From Methylobacteriaceae bacterium (GTDB lineage Bacteria > Pseudomonadota > Alphaproteobacteria > Rhizobiales > Beijerinckiaceae): DNA of 64,000 nucleotides. The DNA lies in contig JACKJE010000010.1 of the NCBI GenBank assembly GCA_020638135.1, positions 61,452 through 125,451 on the forward strand, written 5' to 3'. The translations under genes were made by a program, and so were the position numbers. This document shows positions 43,065-51,390 of this stretch, in pieces (within the stretch, counting starts at the first letter, position 1; each line of letters opens with the position of its first letter). Below the pieces are notes generated by a model that saw nothing but the letters and a program-made list of their open reading frames with translations, was not told where the DNA came from and made no database searches.

Positions 43065-43457
43065 ATGTACAAAGCGCTCACGAACGGCTTTCAGGTAACA
43101 GTTCTGCCGAACTTTCTGGCGGAGCACTCGGATCCGGAGGAGGGCCGTTATGTCTGGTCCTACACGATCGAGATCGCGAATCTCGGCGGCGTGACCGCGC
43201 AGCTGATGACACGCCACTGGATCATCACCGACGGCGAAGGCCGCCGCGAGGATGTGAAGGGGCCGGGCGTCGTCGGCGAGCAGCCGATCCTGCGTCCGGG
43301 CGACGCCTTCCGTTACACATCGGGCTGCCCGCTCGCGACGCCCTCGGGCATCATGGTGGGGACCTATCGCATGGTGGACGAGGACGGCCGCTCTTTCGAC
43401 ATCGAAATCCCGGCGTTTTCGCTGGACTCGCCCTTCAGCCGGAAGGTGCTGAATTGA
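43065..43457 (+). CDS. apaG: ApaG protein
   Basis: A 130-residue single-domain ApaG protein (immunoglobulin-like beta fold). Typical segments are YVWSYTIEIANLGGVTAQLMTRHWIITDG, GVVGEQPILRPGDAFRYTSGCPL (seen at about residues 66-88) and MVGTYRMVDEDG. ApaG has been linked to Co2+/Mg2+ homeostasis and to diadenosine tetraphosphate levels, but its biochemical role is unsettled. The stop overlaps the start of the next gene. Confidence 0.93.
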   Translation: MYKALTNGFQVTVLPNFLAEHSDPEEGRYVWSYTIEIANLGGVTAQLMTRHWIITDGEGRREDVKGPGVVGEQPILRPGDAFRYTSGCPLATPSGIMVGTYRMVDEDGRSFDIEIPAFSLDSPFSRKVLN

Positions 43458-44620
43458 CGACGCAGGCGACCCTGGAACGCGCGATCGAAATTGCCGAGGA
43501 GCTGATCGCCTTCGACACCGAGAGTTCGAAATCCAACCTCGCGCTGATCGATCACGTCGAACTCTATCTGCGCCGCTTCGGCGTGCCTTTCGTGCGTGCG
43601 CCGAACGCCGCCGGCGACAAGGCCGCGATCATGGCGACCATCGGCCCGATGATAGATGGCGGCGTGGTTCTGTCGGGCCATACGGATGTCGTGCCGGTCG
43701 TGGGCCAGAGCTGGACCGGCGACCCTTTCCGTCTGCGTCGCGCGGACGATCGTCTCTATGGCCGCGGCGCCTGCGACATGAAGGGGTTTGACGCGATCTG
43801 CCTCGCGATGATCCCGGAGTTTCAGGCGGCTGATCTGGCGCGCCCGATCCACATCCTGCTCAGCTATGATGAAGAAACGACCTGCGCGGGCTCGCTCGAC
43901 ATCATCAGGCGCTTCGGCGTCGACCTGCCGCGGCCTTCCGTTGCGCTCGTCGGCGAGCCGACCTCGATGCAGGTGGCCGACGCGCACAAGAGCGTCTCGA
44001 CCTACCGCACCCGCGTGCGCGGTCATGAATCCCATTCCGCCAAGCTGCACCAGGGCGTCAGCGCCGTGCATGTCGGCGCGCGTCTCGTGATGGCGCTCGA
44101 AAAGATCGGCGCCGAGATCGCCGCGGAGACGGCGAATTCCGATCGTTTCGATCCGCCCGTGTCCACCGTACATGTCGGCGTCATCGGCGGCGGCACGGCG
44201 CGCAACATCATGGCGCGCGACTGTTCGCTGCTGTGGGAATTTCGCGGCCTGCCGGGCGTCTCGCTGCGCACCGCCTACAACAAGTTCACGCTCGCCTGCG
44301 ACGACATAGCCGCGCGCCGGTTCGCCGGCTTCCCCGATTGCGAGATCGTCACCGAAATCGAGGTCGAGATTCCAGCGCTCGCGCCTGAGCCCGGCTCAGC
44401 CGCCGAGACGCTGGCGCTGCGGCTCGCGCAGGCCAATCACACCGTCGCCGTGCCCTACGCCTCCGAGGCCGGTCAGTTCCAGACGCTTGGCGTGCCGACC
44501 GTGCTCTGCGGCCCCGGCTCGATCGAGCAGGCGCACCAGGCCGACGAATGGGTCGAGATATCGCAGTTGGAGGAATGTATCGCCTTCATGCGGCGCCTGA
44601 AGGCCGAACTCGCGCGCTAG
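43454..44620 (+). CDS. argE: Acetylornithine deacetylase (ArgE-type M20 peptidase)
   Basis: A 388-residue M20-family metallohydrolase. Metal-site segments are VVLSGHTDVVPVVG (His), RGACDMKGFDA (bridging Asp) and YDEETTCAGS (catalytic Glu pair). The family member removes the acetyl group from N-acetylornithine in arginine synthesis. I place the start at a TTG (43454) whose bases overlap the apaG stop and which follows GGAAGG by eight bases; the next in-frame ATG would delete conserved N-terminal sequence. A related M20 activity is possible, but the match to ArgE is good. Confidence 0.85.
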   Translation: MTTQATLERAIEIAEELIAFDTESSKSNLALIDHVELYLRRFGVPFVRAPNAAGDKAAIMATIGPMIDGGVVLSGHTDVVPVVGQSWTGDPFRLRRADDRLYGRGACDMKGFDAICLAMIPEFQAADLARPIHILLSYDEETTCAGSLDIIRRFGVDLPRPSVALVGEPTSMQVADAHKSVSTYRTRVRGHESHSAKLHQGVSAVHVGARLVMALEKIGAEIAAETANSDRFDPPVSTVHVGVIGGGTARNIMARDCSLLWEFRGLPGVSLRTAYNKFTLACDDIAARRFAGFPDCEIVTEIEVEIPALAPEPGSAAETLALRLAQANHTVAVPYASEAGQFQTLGVPTVLCGPGSIEQAHQADEWVEISQLEECIAFMRRLKAELAR

Positions 44621-44686
44621 ACGTGCGCCAGCGCATGGCGGACTGCGGCGTTCCAGCTAGACTTCGTCCGGAATCGGAGGAGTCAC

Positions 44687-45214
44687 ATGCGCAAGTTCAT
44701 TCTCATGCTCGCTGTCGGCGTCGCCGCCTCGTCGGCGCATGCCGCGGACTGGGACCGGTTTCTGCAGGCTGGTTTCGGCGCAGCGGCGTCGAAGGACGGC
44801 TCGGTCTGTTATGCGCGCGTCTATGACGCCGGCCATCTCGCCGCCAACAAGGCGCAGCGCATCCGCGACGTCGCGATCAAGCTGACTTTGCGCACCGAAA
44901 ACGGCGAGCGCCGTCTCGACCACAGTCTCGTGACGCATCTCGTCGGTTCCAGGCAGAAATACTGGAGCGGCGGCCAGTGCGGCGACTACAAGGGTCTCAT
45001 TGCGCATTGCTATGTCGAAGGCGATGGGGGCGCTGCCGACTTCACGCTCGACGCCGATGGGACGACGCTGACCGCGCGCTTCAATGACTTCCACATCTGG
45101 CGTCCGCAGGACGCCGCGGATGAATCCAGCGTAACGATCGACAAGAGCCGCGCGGACAAGGTCGCCAAGCTGACGAAGGCGCCGATGTCGGCGTGCGCGG
45201 GGACGGGGGATTGA
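44687..45214 (+). CDS. Exported hypothetical protein
   Basis: A 175-residue protein with a clear signal peptide (MRKFILMLAVGVAASSAHA, cleaved before ADW). The mature part has four cysteines (VCYARV, GQCGDYKG, AHCYVEG, SACAG), which could form two disulfides in the periplasm. GGAGGAG precedes the ATG. I do not recognise a named family. It follows argE by 66 bases and converges on hslO. Confidence 0.75.
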   Translation: MRKFILMLAVGVAASSAHAADWDRFLQAGFGAAASKDGSVCYARVYDAGHLAANKAQRIRDVAIKLTLRTENGERRLDHSLVTHLVGSRQKYWSGGQCGDYKGLIAHCYVEGDGGAADFTLDADGTTLTARFNDFHIWRPQDAADESSVTIDKSRADKVAKLTKAPMSACAGTGD

Positions 45215-45256
45215 GACTTGTCCTCCCTCCCTGCTCGCGGGGAGGCAAGGGCGCCC

Positions 45257-46231
45257 CTATCCGAATTCCTCGGGATCGAATTCCCGCTTCGTCGAGCAGA
45301 ATTCGCAGGTGACGCCGATCCTGCCGTCGTCGCCGATCATGTCGGTGCGCTCCTGGGGCGTGAAGCGCTTGAGCATGGTGCGGATGCTGTCGGTCGAGCA
45401 GCGACATTGTTCGCGGACGGCCTGCGGCGGAAAGACGCGCACGCCGCGCTCGTGGAACAGGCGATAGAGCAGACGTTCGCCCGATAGCGAGGGATCGACC
45501 AATTCGTGGTCTTCCACCGTGCCGGCAAGCGCGCGGCCTTCGGCCCAGGCCTCGTCCTCGTCGATCCTGTGCGCCTGCGTTCCTTCCGGCGCATCGCCCG
45601 GATGGAGGTCGGCCTGCCGGCGGCGGTCTTCGGATTCCGGCAGGAATTGCACGATCAGCCCGCCCGCGCGCCAATGCGCGCCGGCGCCGGTGACGATCTC
45701 GCCGACGGCGAGCCGCACCACGGTCGGTATCTGTTCCGAGCGTTCGAAATAGTCGTGCGCGGCGCGCTCGAGGCCCTCGCCCGTCAGCGCGACCACGCCC
45801 TGATAGCGGTTCATCGCGCCGCCGGGGTCGATGGTGAAGCCGAGATGTCCGCGCCCCAGCAGGTCCGCGCCGCTGATCTTGCCTTCGTTCTCCGCGCCGG
45901 CGAGCCGGGCCGCGTCGAACCGCGCAAAGGCGCGCAGCCGGTCCGGCGCGTCGAAATCGACGACGATCATGTCGACCACGCCGTCGGTGCGCGTCTGCAA
46001 CTGAAAGCGGCCCTCCTGCTTCATCGCGGAGCCGAGCAGGACACAGAGCGCCGCCGCCTCGCAGAGCAGGCGCGCGACCGGCTGGGGATAGCCGTGCCGT
46101 CCGACGATCGTGTCGATCGCCGGCCCGAGCCGCACGAGACGGCCGCGCAGATCGAGCGGTTCGACAGCGAAAGGCAGCACTACGTCGTCGATCGCCGCGT
46201 CCGAAACCGGGCGGCTTTCGCCCTCGCTCAT
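45257..46231 (-). CDS. hslO: Redox-regulated chaperone Hsp33
   Basis: A 324-residue Hsp33 protein. The C-terminal redox switch has the zinc cysteines C-R-C and C-E-F-C separated by 30 residues, within the family range. Oxidation releases zinc and activates holdase function in the cytoplasm. The N-terminal domain carries the family segments LLCEAAALCVLLGSAMK and IDPGGAMNRYQGVVAL. The ATG overlaps the argF stop (ATGA), so it is the third gene of argD-argF-hslO, a common order in this group. Confidence 0.94.
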   Translation of the reverse strand: MSEGESRPVSDAAIDDVVLPFAVEPLDLRGRLVRLGPAIDTIVGRHGYPQPVARLLCEAAALCVLLGSAMKQEGRFQLQTRTDGVVDMIVVDFDAPDRLRAFARFDAARLAGAENEGKISGADLLGRGHLGFTIDPGGAMNRYQGVVALTGEGLERAAHDYFERSEQIPTVVRLAVGEIVTGAGAHWRAGGLIVQFLPESEDRRRQADLHPGDAPEGTQAHRIDEDEAWAEGRALAGTVEDHELVDPSLSGERLLYRLFHERGVRVFPPQAVREQCRCSTDSIRTMLKRFTPQERTDMIGDDGRIGVTCEFCSTKREFDPEEFG

Positions 46232-47172
46232 CGCGAGGCCTCGAGACACCAGGCGAGCACGCCCTTCTGCGCATGCAGGCGGTTTTCGGCTTCGTCGAAC
46301 ACGACGGATTGCGGGCCGTCCATCACGTCGTCGGTCACCTCCTCGCCGCGATGGGCGGGCAGGCAGTGCATGAAGACCGCATCCTTGTTCGCGGCCGCCA
46401 TCAGCCGCGCATTGACCTGATAGGGCGCAAGCAGGTTGTGACGATGCGTTTCGTCGAGATCGCCCATCGAGACCCAGCAGTCGGTCACGACGCAATCGGC
46501 GCCCCTGACTGCCGCGTAGGGGTCGCGCGTCACTTCCACCTTCGCGCCGTTCTTGCGCGCCCAGTCGATCAGCTCCGGCTGCGGCGCCAGCTCCTTCGGC
46601 GTGGCGATGTTGATCTGGAACTGGAAGCGCTGCGCGGCGTGCACCCAGCTCGTCAGCACATTGTTGGCGTCGCCGGTCCAGGCGACGGTGCGACCGGCGA
46701 TCGGCCCTCGATGCTCCTCGAAGGTCATCACGTCGGCCATCACCTGGCAGGGATGGCTGACCTTGGTCAGGCCGTTGATCACCGGCACGGTGGCGAAGCG
46801 CGCGAGCTCCTCCAGATCCTCCTGGCTGAGAATGCGGATCATGATCGCGTCGACAAAGCGCGACAGCACGCGGGCCGTGTCGGCGATGGTCTCGCCGCGA
46901 CCGAGCTGCATTTCCGCGCCCGTCAGCATGATCGTCTCGCCGCCGAGCTCGCGCATGGCGATGTCGAACGACACGCGTGTGCGCGTCGAGGGCTTGTCGA
47001 AGATCATCGCCAGCGACTTGCCGGCGAAGGCCTTCGCCGCCGAGGCCTTCGCGACCGCGCGGTTCTTCTTCAGTTCAGCCGCAATGTCGAGAATGCGGCG
47101 CAACTCCCCGGACGAAATCCGGTCGAGATCGAGGAAGGACCGGACATCGCCGGTCGGCAGGGACGTGGTCAT
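46228..47172 (-). CDS. argF: Ornithine carbamoyltransferase
   Basis: A 314-residue enzyme that makes citrulline from ornithine and carbamoyl phosphate. Signatures are FDKPSTRTRVSF (carbamoyl phosphate loop), VSHPCQVMAD and MHCLPAHRGEEV near the C-terminus (ornithine-side Cys). Length is normal. Both ends overlap neighbours by ATGA, showing tight coupling with argD upstream and hslO downstream. Confidence 0.96.
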   Translation of the reverse strand: MTTSLPTGDVRSFLDLDRISSGELRRILDIAAELKKNRAVAKASAAKAFAGKSLAMIFDKPSTRTRVSFDIAMRELGGETIMLTGAEMQLGRGETIADTARVLSRFVDAIMIRILSQEDLEELARFATVPVINGLTKVSHPCQVMADVMTFEEHRGPIAGRTVAWTGDANNVLTSWVHAAQRFQFQINIATPKELAPQPELIDWARKNGAKVEVTRDPYAAVRGADCVVTDCWVSMGDLDETHRHNLLAPYQVNARLMAAANKDAVFMHCLPAHRGEEVTDDVMDGPQSVVFDEAENRLHAQKGVLAWCLEASR

Positions 47173-48368
47173 ACGGCCGCTCCCTGCTTTGCCCGCGCAT
47201 TTTCCAGCGCGACGCAGGCCTGGTCGAGCCGGCTGACTCCCTCGGCGAGGTCCTCTTCGGAAATATTGAGCGGCGGCAGCAGCCGCGCGACATTTTCCGC
47301 CGCCGGGATGGTCAAGAGATGTGCGCCGCGCGCGGCCGCGACGAATTCGCCGACTGGGATTTTCGTCTGCACGCCCATCATCAACCCTTCGCCGCGCAGG
47401 CCCGCGATGATGTCGGGATGCCGGTCGCGCAATTCGGCGAGACGCTGGCGCAGGAACAGGCCCTTGCGCGCGACCTCGTCCAGGAAGCCCGGCGCCAGAA
47501 CGATGTCGAGCACGGCGTTGCCGACCGCCATGGCCAGCGGATTGCCGCCATAGGTCGTGCCATGCGTGCCGGCCGTCATGCCCTTGGCCGCACGCGCGGT
47601 GGCCAGACAGCCGCCGAGCGGAAAGCCGCCGCCGATGCCCTTCGCGAAGGCGAGAATGTCGGGCGCGACGCCGGTCAGTTCATAGGCGAAGAACTTGCCG
47701 GTGCGGCCGACGCCGGTCTGCACCTCGTCGAACACGAGCAAGAGGCCATGCTCGTCGCAGAGCGCGCGCAGCGCCCGCAGGAACGAAGGATCGGCGCTGC
47801 GGATGCCGCCCTCGCCTTGGATCGGCTCGATCAGGATCGCGGCCGTCTGCGGGCCGACGGCGGCCTTGACTGCTGCGATATCGCCGAACGGAACCTGATC
47901 GAAGCCTTCCGCCTTCGGGCCGAAGCCCTCGATATATTTCGGATTGCCGCCGGCCGCGATCATAGCGATCGTGCGCCCGTGGAAGGCGCCTTCGAAGGTA
48001 ATGATGTGGAAGCGCTCGGGATGGCCTTCCGACGCGTGGAACTTGCGGGCCGTCTTGCACGCGAATTCCAGCGCCTCGGCGCCCGAATTGGTGAAGAAGG
48101 CCATTTCGCCGAACGAGGCGTCGACGAGGCGTTGCGCCAGCCGCTCGCCGTCCGGAATCTGATAGAGATTGGACGTGTGCCAGAGCTTGTTGGCCTGCCG
48201 CGTCAGCGCCTCGATCAGATGCGGATTGCTGTAGCCCAGCGAAGCGACCGCGATGCCCGCGCCGAAATCGAGATATCGCTCGCCCTTGACCGACACGAGC
48301 CAGGAGCCTTCGCCCCGCTCGAAAGCGAGGTCGGCGCGCGCGTAGGTCGGGATGAGGGCGGAAGTCAC
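47169..48368 (-). CDS. argD: Acetylornithine aminotransferase
   Basis: A 399-residue class III PLP aminotransferase. Seen are YLDFGAGIAVASLGYSNP, FTNSGAEALEFACKTARKF, VFDEVQTGVGRTGKFFAYE, and the PLP lysine in LAFAKGIGGGFPLGG. It converts N-acetylglutamate semialdehyde to N-acetylornithine. I choose the GTG at 48368 because GAGGAG lies nine bases upstream and family proteins begin just before ALIPTYAR; an ATG at 48422 in the same frame would add 18 non-conserved residues. Confidence 0.94.
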   Translation of the reverse strand: MTSALIPTYARADLAFERGEGSWLVSVKGERYLDFGAGIAVASLGYSNPHLIEALTRQANKLWHTSNLYQIPDGERLAQRLVDASFGEMAFFTNSGAEALEFACKTARKFHASEGHPERFHIITFEGAFHGRTIAMIAAGGNPKYIEGFGPKAEGFDQVPFGDIAAVKAAVGPQTAAILIEPIQGEGGIRSADPSFLRALRALCDEHGLLLVFDEVQTGVGRTGKFFAYELTGVAPDILAFAKGIGGGFPLGGCLATARAAKGMTAGTHGTTYGGNPLAMAVGNAVLDIVLAPGFLDEVARKGLFLRQRLAELRDRHPDIIAGLRGEGLMMGVQTKIPVGEFVAAARGAHLLTIPAAENVARLLPPLNISEEDLAEGVSRLDQACVALENARAKQGAAV

Positions 48369-48796
48369 TGTCTCGATCTCCTCTTTTCTACTCCTCAGAA
48401 GGGCGAACCCTTTCGAATGCATTTCCGTTGCGTCCGACGTGGCCGCGCCAGGCGGGCGCCGGAACGAAAACTGCCGCCCCTTCGGGCGGCAGCAAAGAAC
48501 AACAATACTTTATGCAGGCGTCCGAGGTCAAATCCTGAACTCGACCGAACATCCGGACTCAATCCCGCCATCTCCTGTTGAAAACGTCGCGATCGGGCGC
48601 AGGACTCTTGCGCGAGATTCAACCGCTAGTGTAGCGTCCGCTCCGTCGACTACGACATCTCGTGCGGCGGACCTTCTGAGAGTGCGATGCGTCCAACGAC
48701 GCCGTTATTCGCGGCGGCGTGACCGATTCCGATTCCGGATCAGGCGTTTGGACTCTCGGACCGATATTGCGGACCCAGGAATTCAAGGAGGACTTC
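48369..48796. promoter_or_regulatory. argD-gcrA divergent region with six GANTC sites
   Basis: This 428-base gap contains no protein gene I can support. The argD half holds the promoter and hairpin at 48471-48531. The gcrA half holds six GANTC sites at 48556, 48603, 48616, 48725, 48731 and 48751, all within 200 bases. GANTC is the CcrM methylation site of alphaproteobacteria, and GcrA acts at promoters with methylated GANTC, so these sites probably control gcrA transcription. No classical sigma-70 promoter is evident for gcrA. Confidence 0.65.
48471..48531 (-). promoter_or_regulatory. Putative argD promoter with an early terminator-like hairpin
   Basis: On the minus strand TTGACC (48526-48531) and TATTGT (48502-48507) are 18 bases apart. 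Immediately downstream is a nine-base-pair stem (CTGCCGCCC at 48471-48479 with GGGCGGCAG at 48484-48492, four-base loop) followed on the minus strand by TTTT. A transcript starting near 48495 would meet this hairpin at once, before argD at 48368. It could be an attenuator, a 5' stabilising structure, or the end of an unseen small RNA. Confidence 0.45.
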
Positions 48797-49312
48797 ATGT
48801 CCTGGACTGACGAGCGCGTGGAGCTTCTGCGCAAACTTTGGCTGGAAGGTTTGAGCGCCAGCCAGATCGCGTCGGAGCTGTCCAACGGCATCACCAGGAA
48901 TGCGGTGATCGGCAAGGTGCACCGGCTTGGGCTGAGCGGCCGAGCCAAGGCGCCGAGCCAGGCCGCGCCGCGCCCGCGGCCCGCCAAGACGATCCGAACG
49001 CCCTCGCCCTCGCCGCGGTCGCACGCCCCGATGATGCGCGGCAACCTTGCCCTCGCGCTCGCCCCGCGCATGATGGAGGCCCCGCCGCAGCCCAAGGCGC
49101 AGCTGGAGGAAGTCGTCATTCCCATGTCGGAGCGTGTGACGATCATGGAGCTGCGCGAGTCCACGTGCCGCTGGCCGCTCGGCGATCCGGCCTCGCCCGA
49201 CTTCCGCTATTGCGGCGCGGACTCGCCGATCGGCGAAGGGCCCTACTGCAAGTATCATGCGCGCGTCGCCTATCAGCCCGCGCAGGACCGCCGCCGCGCC
49301 CGGCCGCGCTGA
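48797..49312 (+). CDS. gcrA: Cell-cycle regulator GcrA
   Basis: A 171-residue GcrA protein. The N-terminal DNA-binding part is MSWTDERVELLRKLWLEG and ITRNAVIGKVHRLGLSG; a basic, proline-rich linker follows; the C-terminal sigma-70-interacting part has CRWPLGDP, FRYCGA and GPYCKYH. GcrA associates with RNA polymerase holoenzyme and activates promoters carrying CcrM-methylated GANTC. AAGGAGGA stands before the ATG. It is followed by two hairpins, the second a clear terminator. Confidence 0.95.
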   Translation: MSWTDERVELLRKLWLEGLSASQIASELSNGITRNAVIGKVHRLGLSGRAKAPSQAAPRPRPAKTIRTPSPSPRSHAPMMRGNLALALAPRMMEAPPQPKAQLEEVVIPMSERVTIMELRESTCRWPLGDPASPDFRYCGADSPIGEGPYCKYHARVAYQPAQDRRRARPR

Positions 49313-49341
49313 CCGGCCGCGTCAGGACCGTCGAACGCCAC

Positions 49342-49364
49342 AAGCGGGCCCTCGGGGCCCGCTT
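49342..49364. terminator. First of two related hairpins between gcrA and phoR
   Basis: A perfect ten-base-pair stem, AAGCGGGCCC (49342-49351) and GGGCCCGCTT (49355-49364), with a three-base loop. It shares its core with the next hairpin, as if the unit had been duplicated. No T-run follows on either strand. Confidence 0.65.
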
Positions 49365-49375
49365 CGCTTTCATCG

Positions 49376-49397
49376 CGGGCCCTCGGGGCCCGTTTTT
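49376..49397 (+). terminator. Rho-independent terminator of gcrA
   Basis: A seven-base-pair GC stem, CGGGCCC (49376-49382) and GGGCCCG (49386-49392), is followed by TTTTT (49393-49397) on the plus strand. This is a standard intrinsic terminator placed between gcrA and the converging phoR gene. Confidence 0.85.
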
Positions 49398-49407
49398 GCT
49401 TTCGGCG

Positions 49408-50451
49408 CTACATGGTCTGCGGCGCGAGCGGCAGCAGGACCGTAAAGGTCGCGCCCTTGCCCAGTTCGGATTCGATCGTCAGCCGCCCGCGATGGCGCGC
49501 CACGATATGTTTCACCAGCGCCAGTCCCAGCCCTGTGCCGCCCTTGGCGCGGCTCGCCCCGGCGTCGACGCGGTAGAATCGTTCGGTCAGGCGCGGCAGA
49601 TGTTCGGCCGCTATGCCCGGACCATGATCTGCGACGATCAGGGCGCCCTGGCCGTCCCTGACCTCGACCGTCACGTCGACCGGAGACGGCGCGCCATATT
49701 TGACCGCATTCTCGATCAGGTTTTCCGCCAGTCGCAACAGCTCGTCGCGGTCCCCGAGCACGACCACCGCCGGTCCGGACGCCAGCCGCAGCTCGACGCC
49801 GCTCTCGTCGGCCAGCGTGCGCAATCCGTCGACGATCTGCGCCGCGATCGCGCGCAGGTCGATGGCCGCGCTCGGCCGGATATGCAGGTTCTGCTCGATG
49901 CGGGACAGGGACAGAAGATCGCCGACGAGGCGGGCCATGCGGCGCGCCTGGTCCGCCATGATGCCGAGAAACTTCTCGCGCGCTGCCTCGTCGTTCTTGG
50001 CCGGGCCTTGCAGGGTCTCGATGAAGCCGAGCACCGAGGCGAGCGGCGTCCGCAATTCGTGGCTGGCGTTGGCGACGAAATCCGACCGCATCCGCTCGAT
50101 TCGCCGGCTCTCGGTCACGTCGCGCAGCGCGACGACGCAGACGCGATTTGCGCCGAACTGCGCCGGCGCGAGATGGATTTCGAAGTGGCGCTCGATCGGA
50201 AACCGGTCGAGCCAGACGGTCGACTGCGCTTGCCCCGTCTTGAACACGCGTGCGATCGCGTCCAAAACCTCCGGCGCGCGCAGGCCGCGCACGAGCAGGT
50301 CGTTCTTGCGTAGCGCCGGCAGAAGCCTGCCTGTGGCCGGATTGACGGCGGCCACGCGCATGTCGGCGCCGACCACGAAGACGGGATCGGGCAGCGCATT
50401 CACCAGCGCTTCCACCGCGCGCGTCGCCGGACTTTCGATCGGGTCCGCCAT
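49408..50451 (-). CDS. phoR: PhoR-like sensor histidine kinase
   Basis: A 347-residue kinase. An N-terminal PAS-type domain (ALPDPVFVVGADMRVAAVNP) is followed by HisKA with ANASHELRTPLASVLGFIETL (phospho-accepting His) and HATPase with NLIENAVKYG, VADHGPGI and GGTGLGLALVK. The sequence is PhoR-like, but no membrane segment is present, so it should be cytoplasmic or membrane-associated through partners. It is divergent from a polyphosphate kinase gene, which supports a role in phosphate control. The matching response regulator is not in the window. Confidence 0.82.
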   Translation of the reverse strand: MADPIESPATRAVEALVNALPDPVFVVGADMRVAAVNPATGRLLPALRKNDLLVRGLRAPEVLDAIARVFKTGQAQSTVWLDRFPIERHFEIHLAPAQFGANRVCVVALRDVTESRRIERMRSDFVANASHELRTPLASVLGFIETLQGPAKNDEAAREKFLGIMADQARRMARLVGDLLSLSRIEQNLHIRPSAAIDLRAIAAQIVDGLRTLADESGVELRLASGPAVVVLGDRDELLRLAENLIENAVKYGAPSPVDVTVEVRDGQGALIVADHGPGIAAEHLPRLTERFYRVDAGASRAKGGTGLGLALVKHIVARHRGRLTIESELGKGATFTVLLPLAPQTM

Positions 50452-50490
50452 TCTTTGCCCAAACCTTCCTTTCGCGTAAGCTCATAGATC

Positions 50491-51384
50491 ATGAGCAACG
50501 GCAAAGCGACAGAGCGAAGCAAGGCGGCGGAGGCGGTAAAGGCTTTCGCGATCGACGCGCCCGACCTGCCCAAGGCGATAGACAAGGCGGCGCTCACGTC
50601 CGGCGGCTATCCCTATGACAAGAAGCTCAAGCGCAAGGCCTATGCGAAAGAGCTGCGGCGCCTGCAGATCGAGCTGCTGAAGCTGCTCGACTGGGTCCAG
50701 AACAAGGGCGAGCGCATCGTCATTGTGTTCGAGGGCCGCGACGCCGCCGGCAAGGGCGGGACCATCGCGCGTCTCACCCAGCACCTCAATCCGCGCAAGG
50801 CCCATATCGTCGCGCTCAGCAAGCCGACGCCGCGCGAGCAGGACGAGTGGTACTTTCAGCGCTACGTCCCGCACATGCCGGCCAAGGGCGAGATCGTCGT
50901 CTTCGACCGCTCCTGGTACAATCGCGCCGTCGTCGAGCCGGTCTTCGGCTTCGCGACGGAAGCGCAGACGCAGACCTTTCTCGACCGCGTGCCGGAATTC
51001 GAGGACATGCTCGCGCGCGACGGTATTCGCATCGTCAAGATATTCCTGACGATCGGCCGCGAGATGCAGATGAAGCGCCTGCACGCGCGCCATCACGATC
51101 CGCTCAAGCGATGGAAATTGTCCGGTCTCGATTATCAGGCGCTCGACAAGTGGGACGATTTCTCGCGCGCCATCGAACGCATGCTCGCGCGCTCAGACAG
51201 CGCGCCCGCCCCCTGGACAGTCGTGCGCGCAAACGACAAGCGCCGCACGCGCATCGAGGTCATCCGCGCGCTGCTCGACGTCACGCCCTACGAAGGCAAG
51301 GATGCCGGGACGGTCGGCGCGATCGACCGCAAGATCGTTCTGTCGGCGGCGTCTTTCCTGGGCGACGGCGGCGAGGAGGAATAG
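50491..51384 (+). CDS. ppk2: Polyphosphate kinase 2
   Basis: A 297-residue PPK2-family kinase. Walker A is FEGRDAAGKGGTI, Walker B is VVFDRSWYNRAVVEPVFGF, and the lid region has KRLHARHHDPLKRWKLS. These enzymes transfer phosphate between polyphosphate and nucleotides. The fold and length fit the single-domain class, usually acting on nucleoside diphosphates. It starts 39 bases from the divergent phoR start. Confidence 0.92.
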   Translation: MSNGKATERSKAAEAVKAFAIDAPDLPKAIDKAALTSGGYPYDKKLKRKAYAKELRRLQIELLKLLDWVQNKGERIVIVFEGRDAAGKGGTIARLTQHLNPRKAHIVALSKPTPREQDEWYFQRYVPHMPAKGEIVVFDRSWYNRAVVEPVFGFATEAQTQTFLDRVPEFEDMLARDGIRIVKIFLTIGREMQMKRLHARHHDPLKRWKLSGLDYQALDKWDDFSRAIERMLARSDSAPAPWTVVRANDKRRTRIEVIRALLDVTPYEGKDAGTVGAIDRKIVLSAASFLGDGGEEE

Positions 51385-51390
51385 ACGGCC

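Noticed and set aside
46977..48581. 534-residue plus-strand frame opposite argF and argD
   Set aside because: Shadow of two certain arginine genes; no family segment seen.
48395..48622. 75-residue minus-strand frame upstream of argD as a leader peptide
   Set aside because: It runs through the hairpin and promoter-like region, has no ribosome site I can support and no run of arginine codons like a classical leader peptide.
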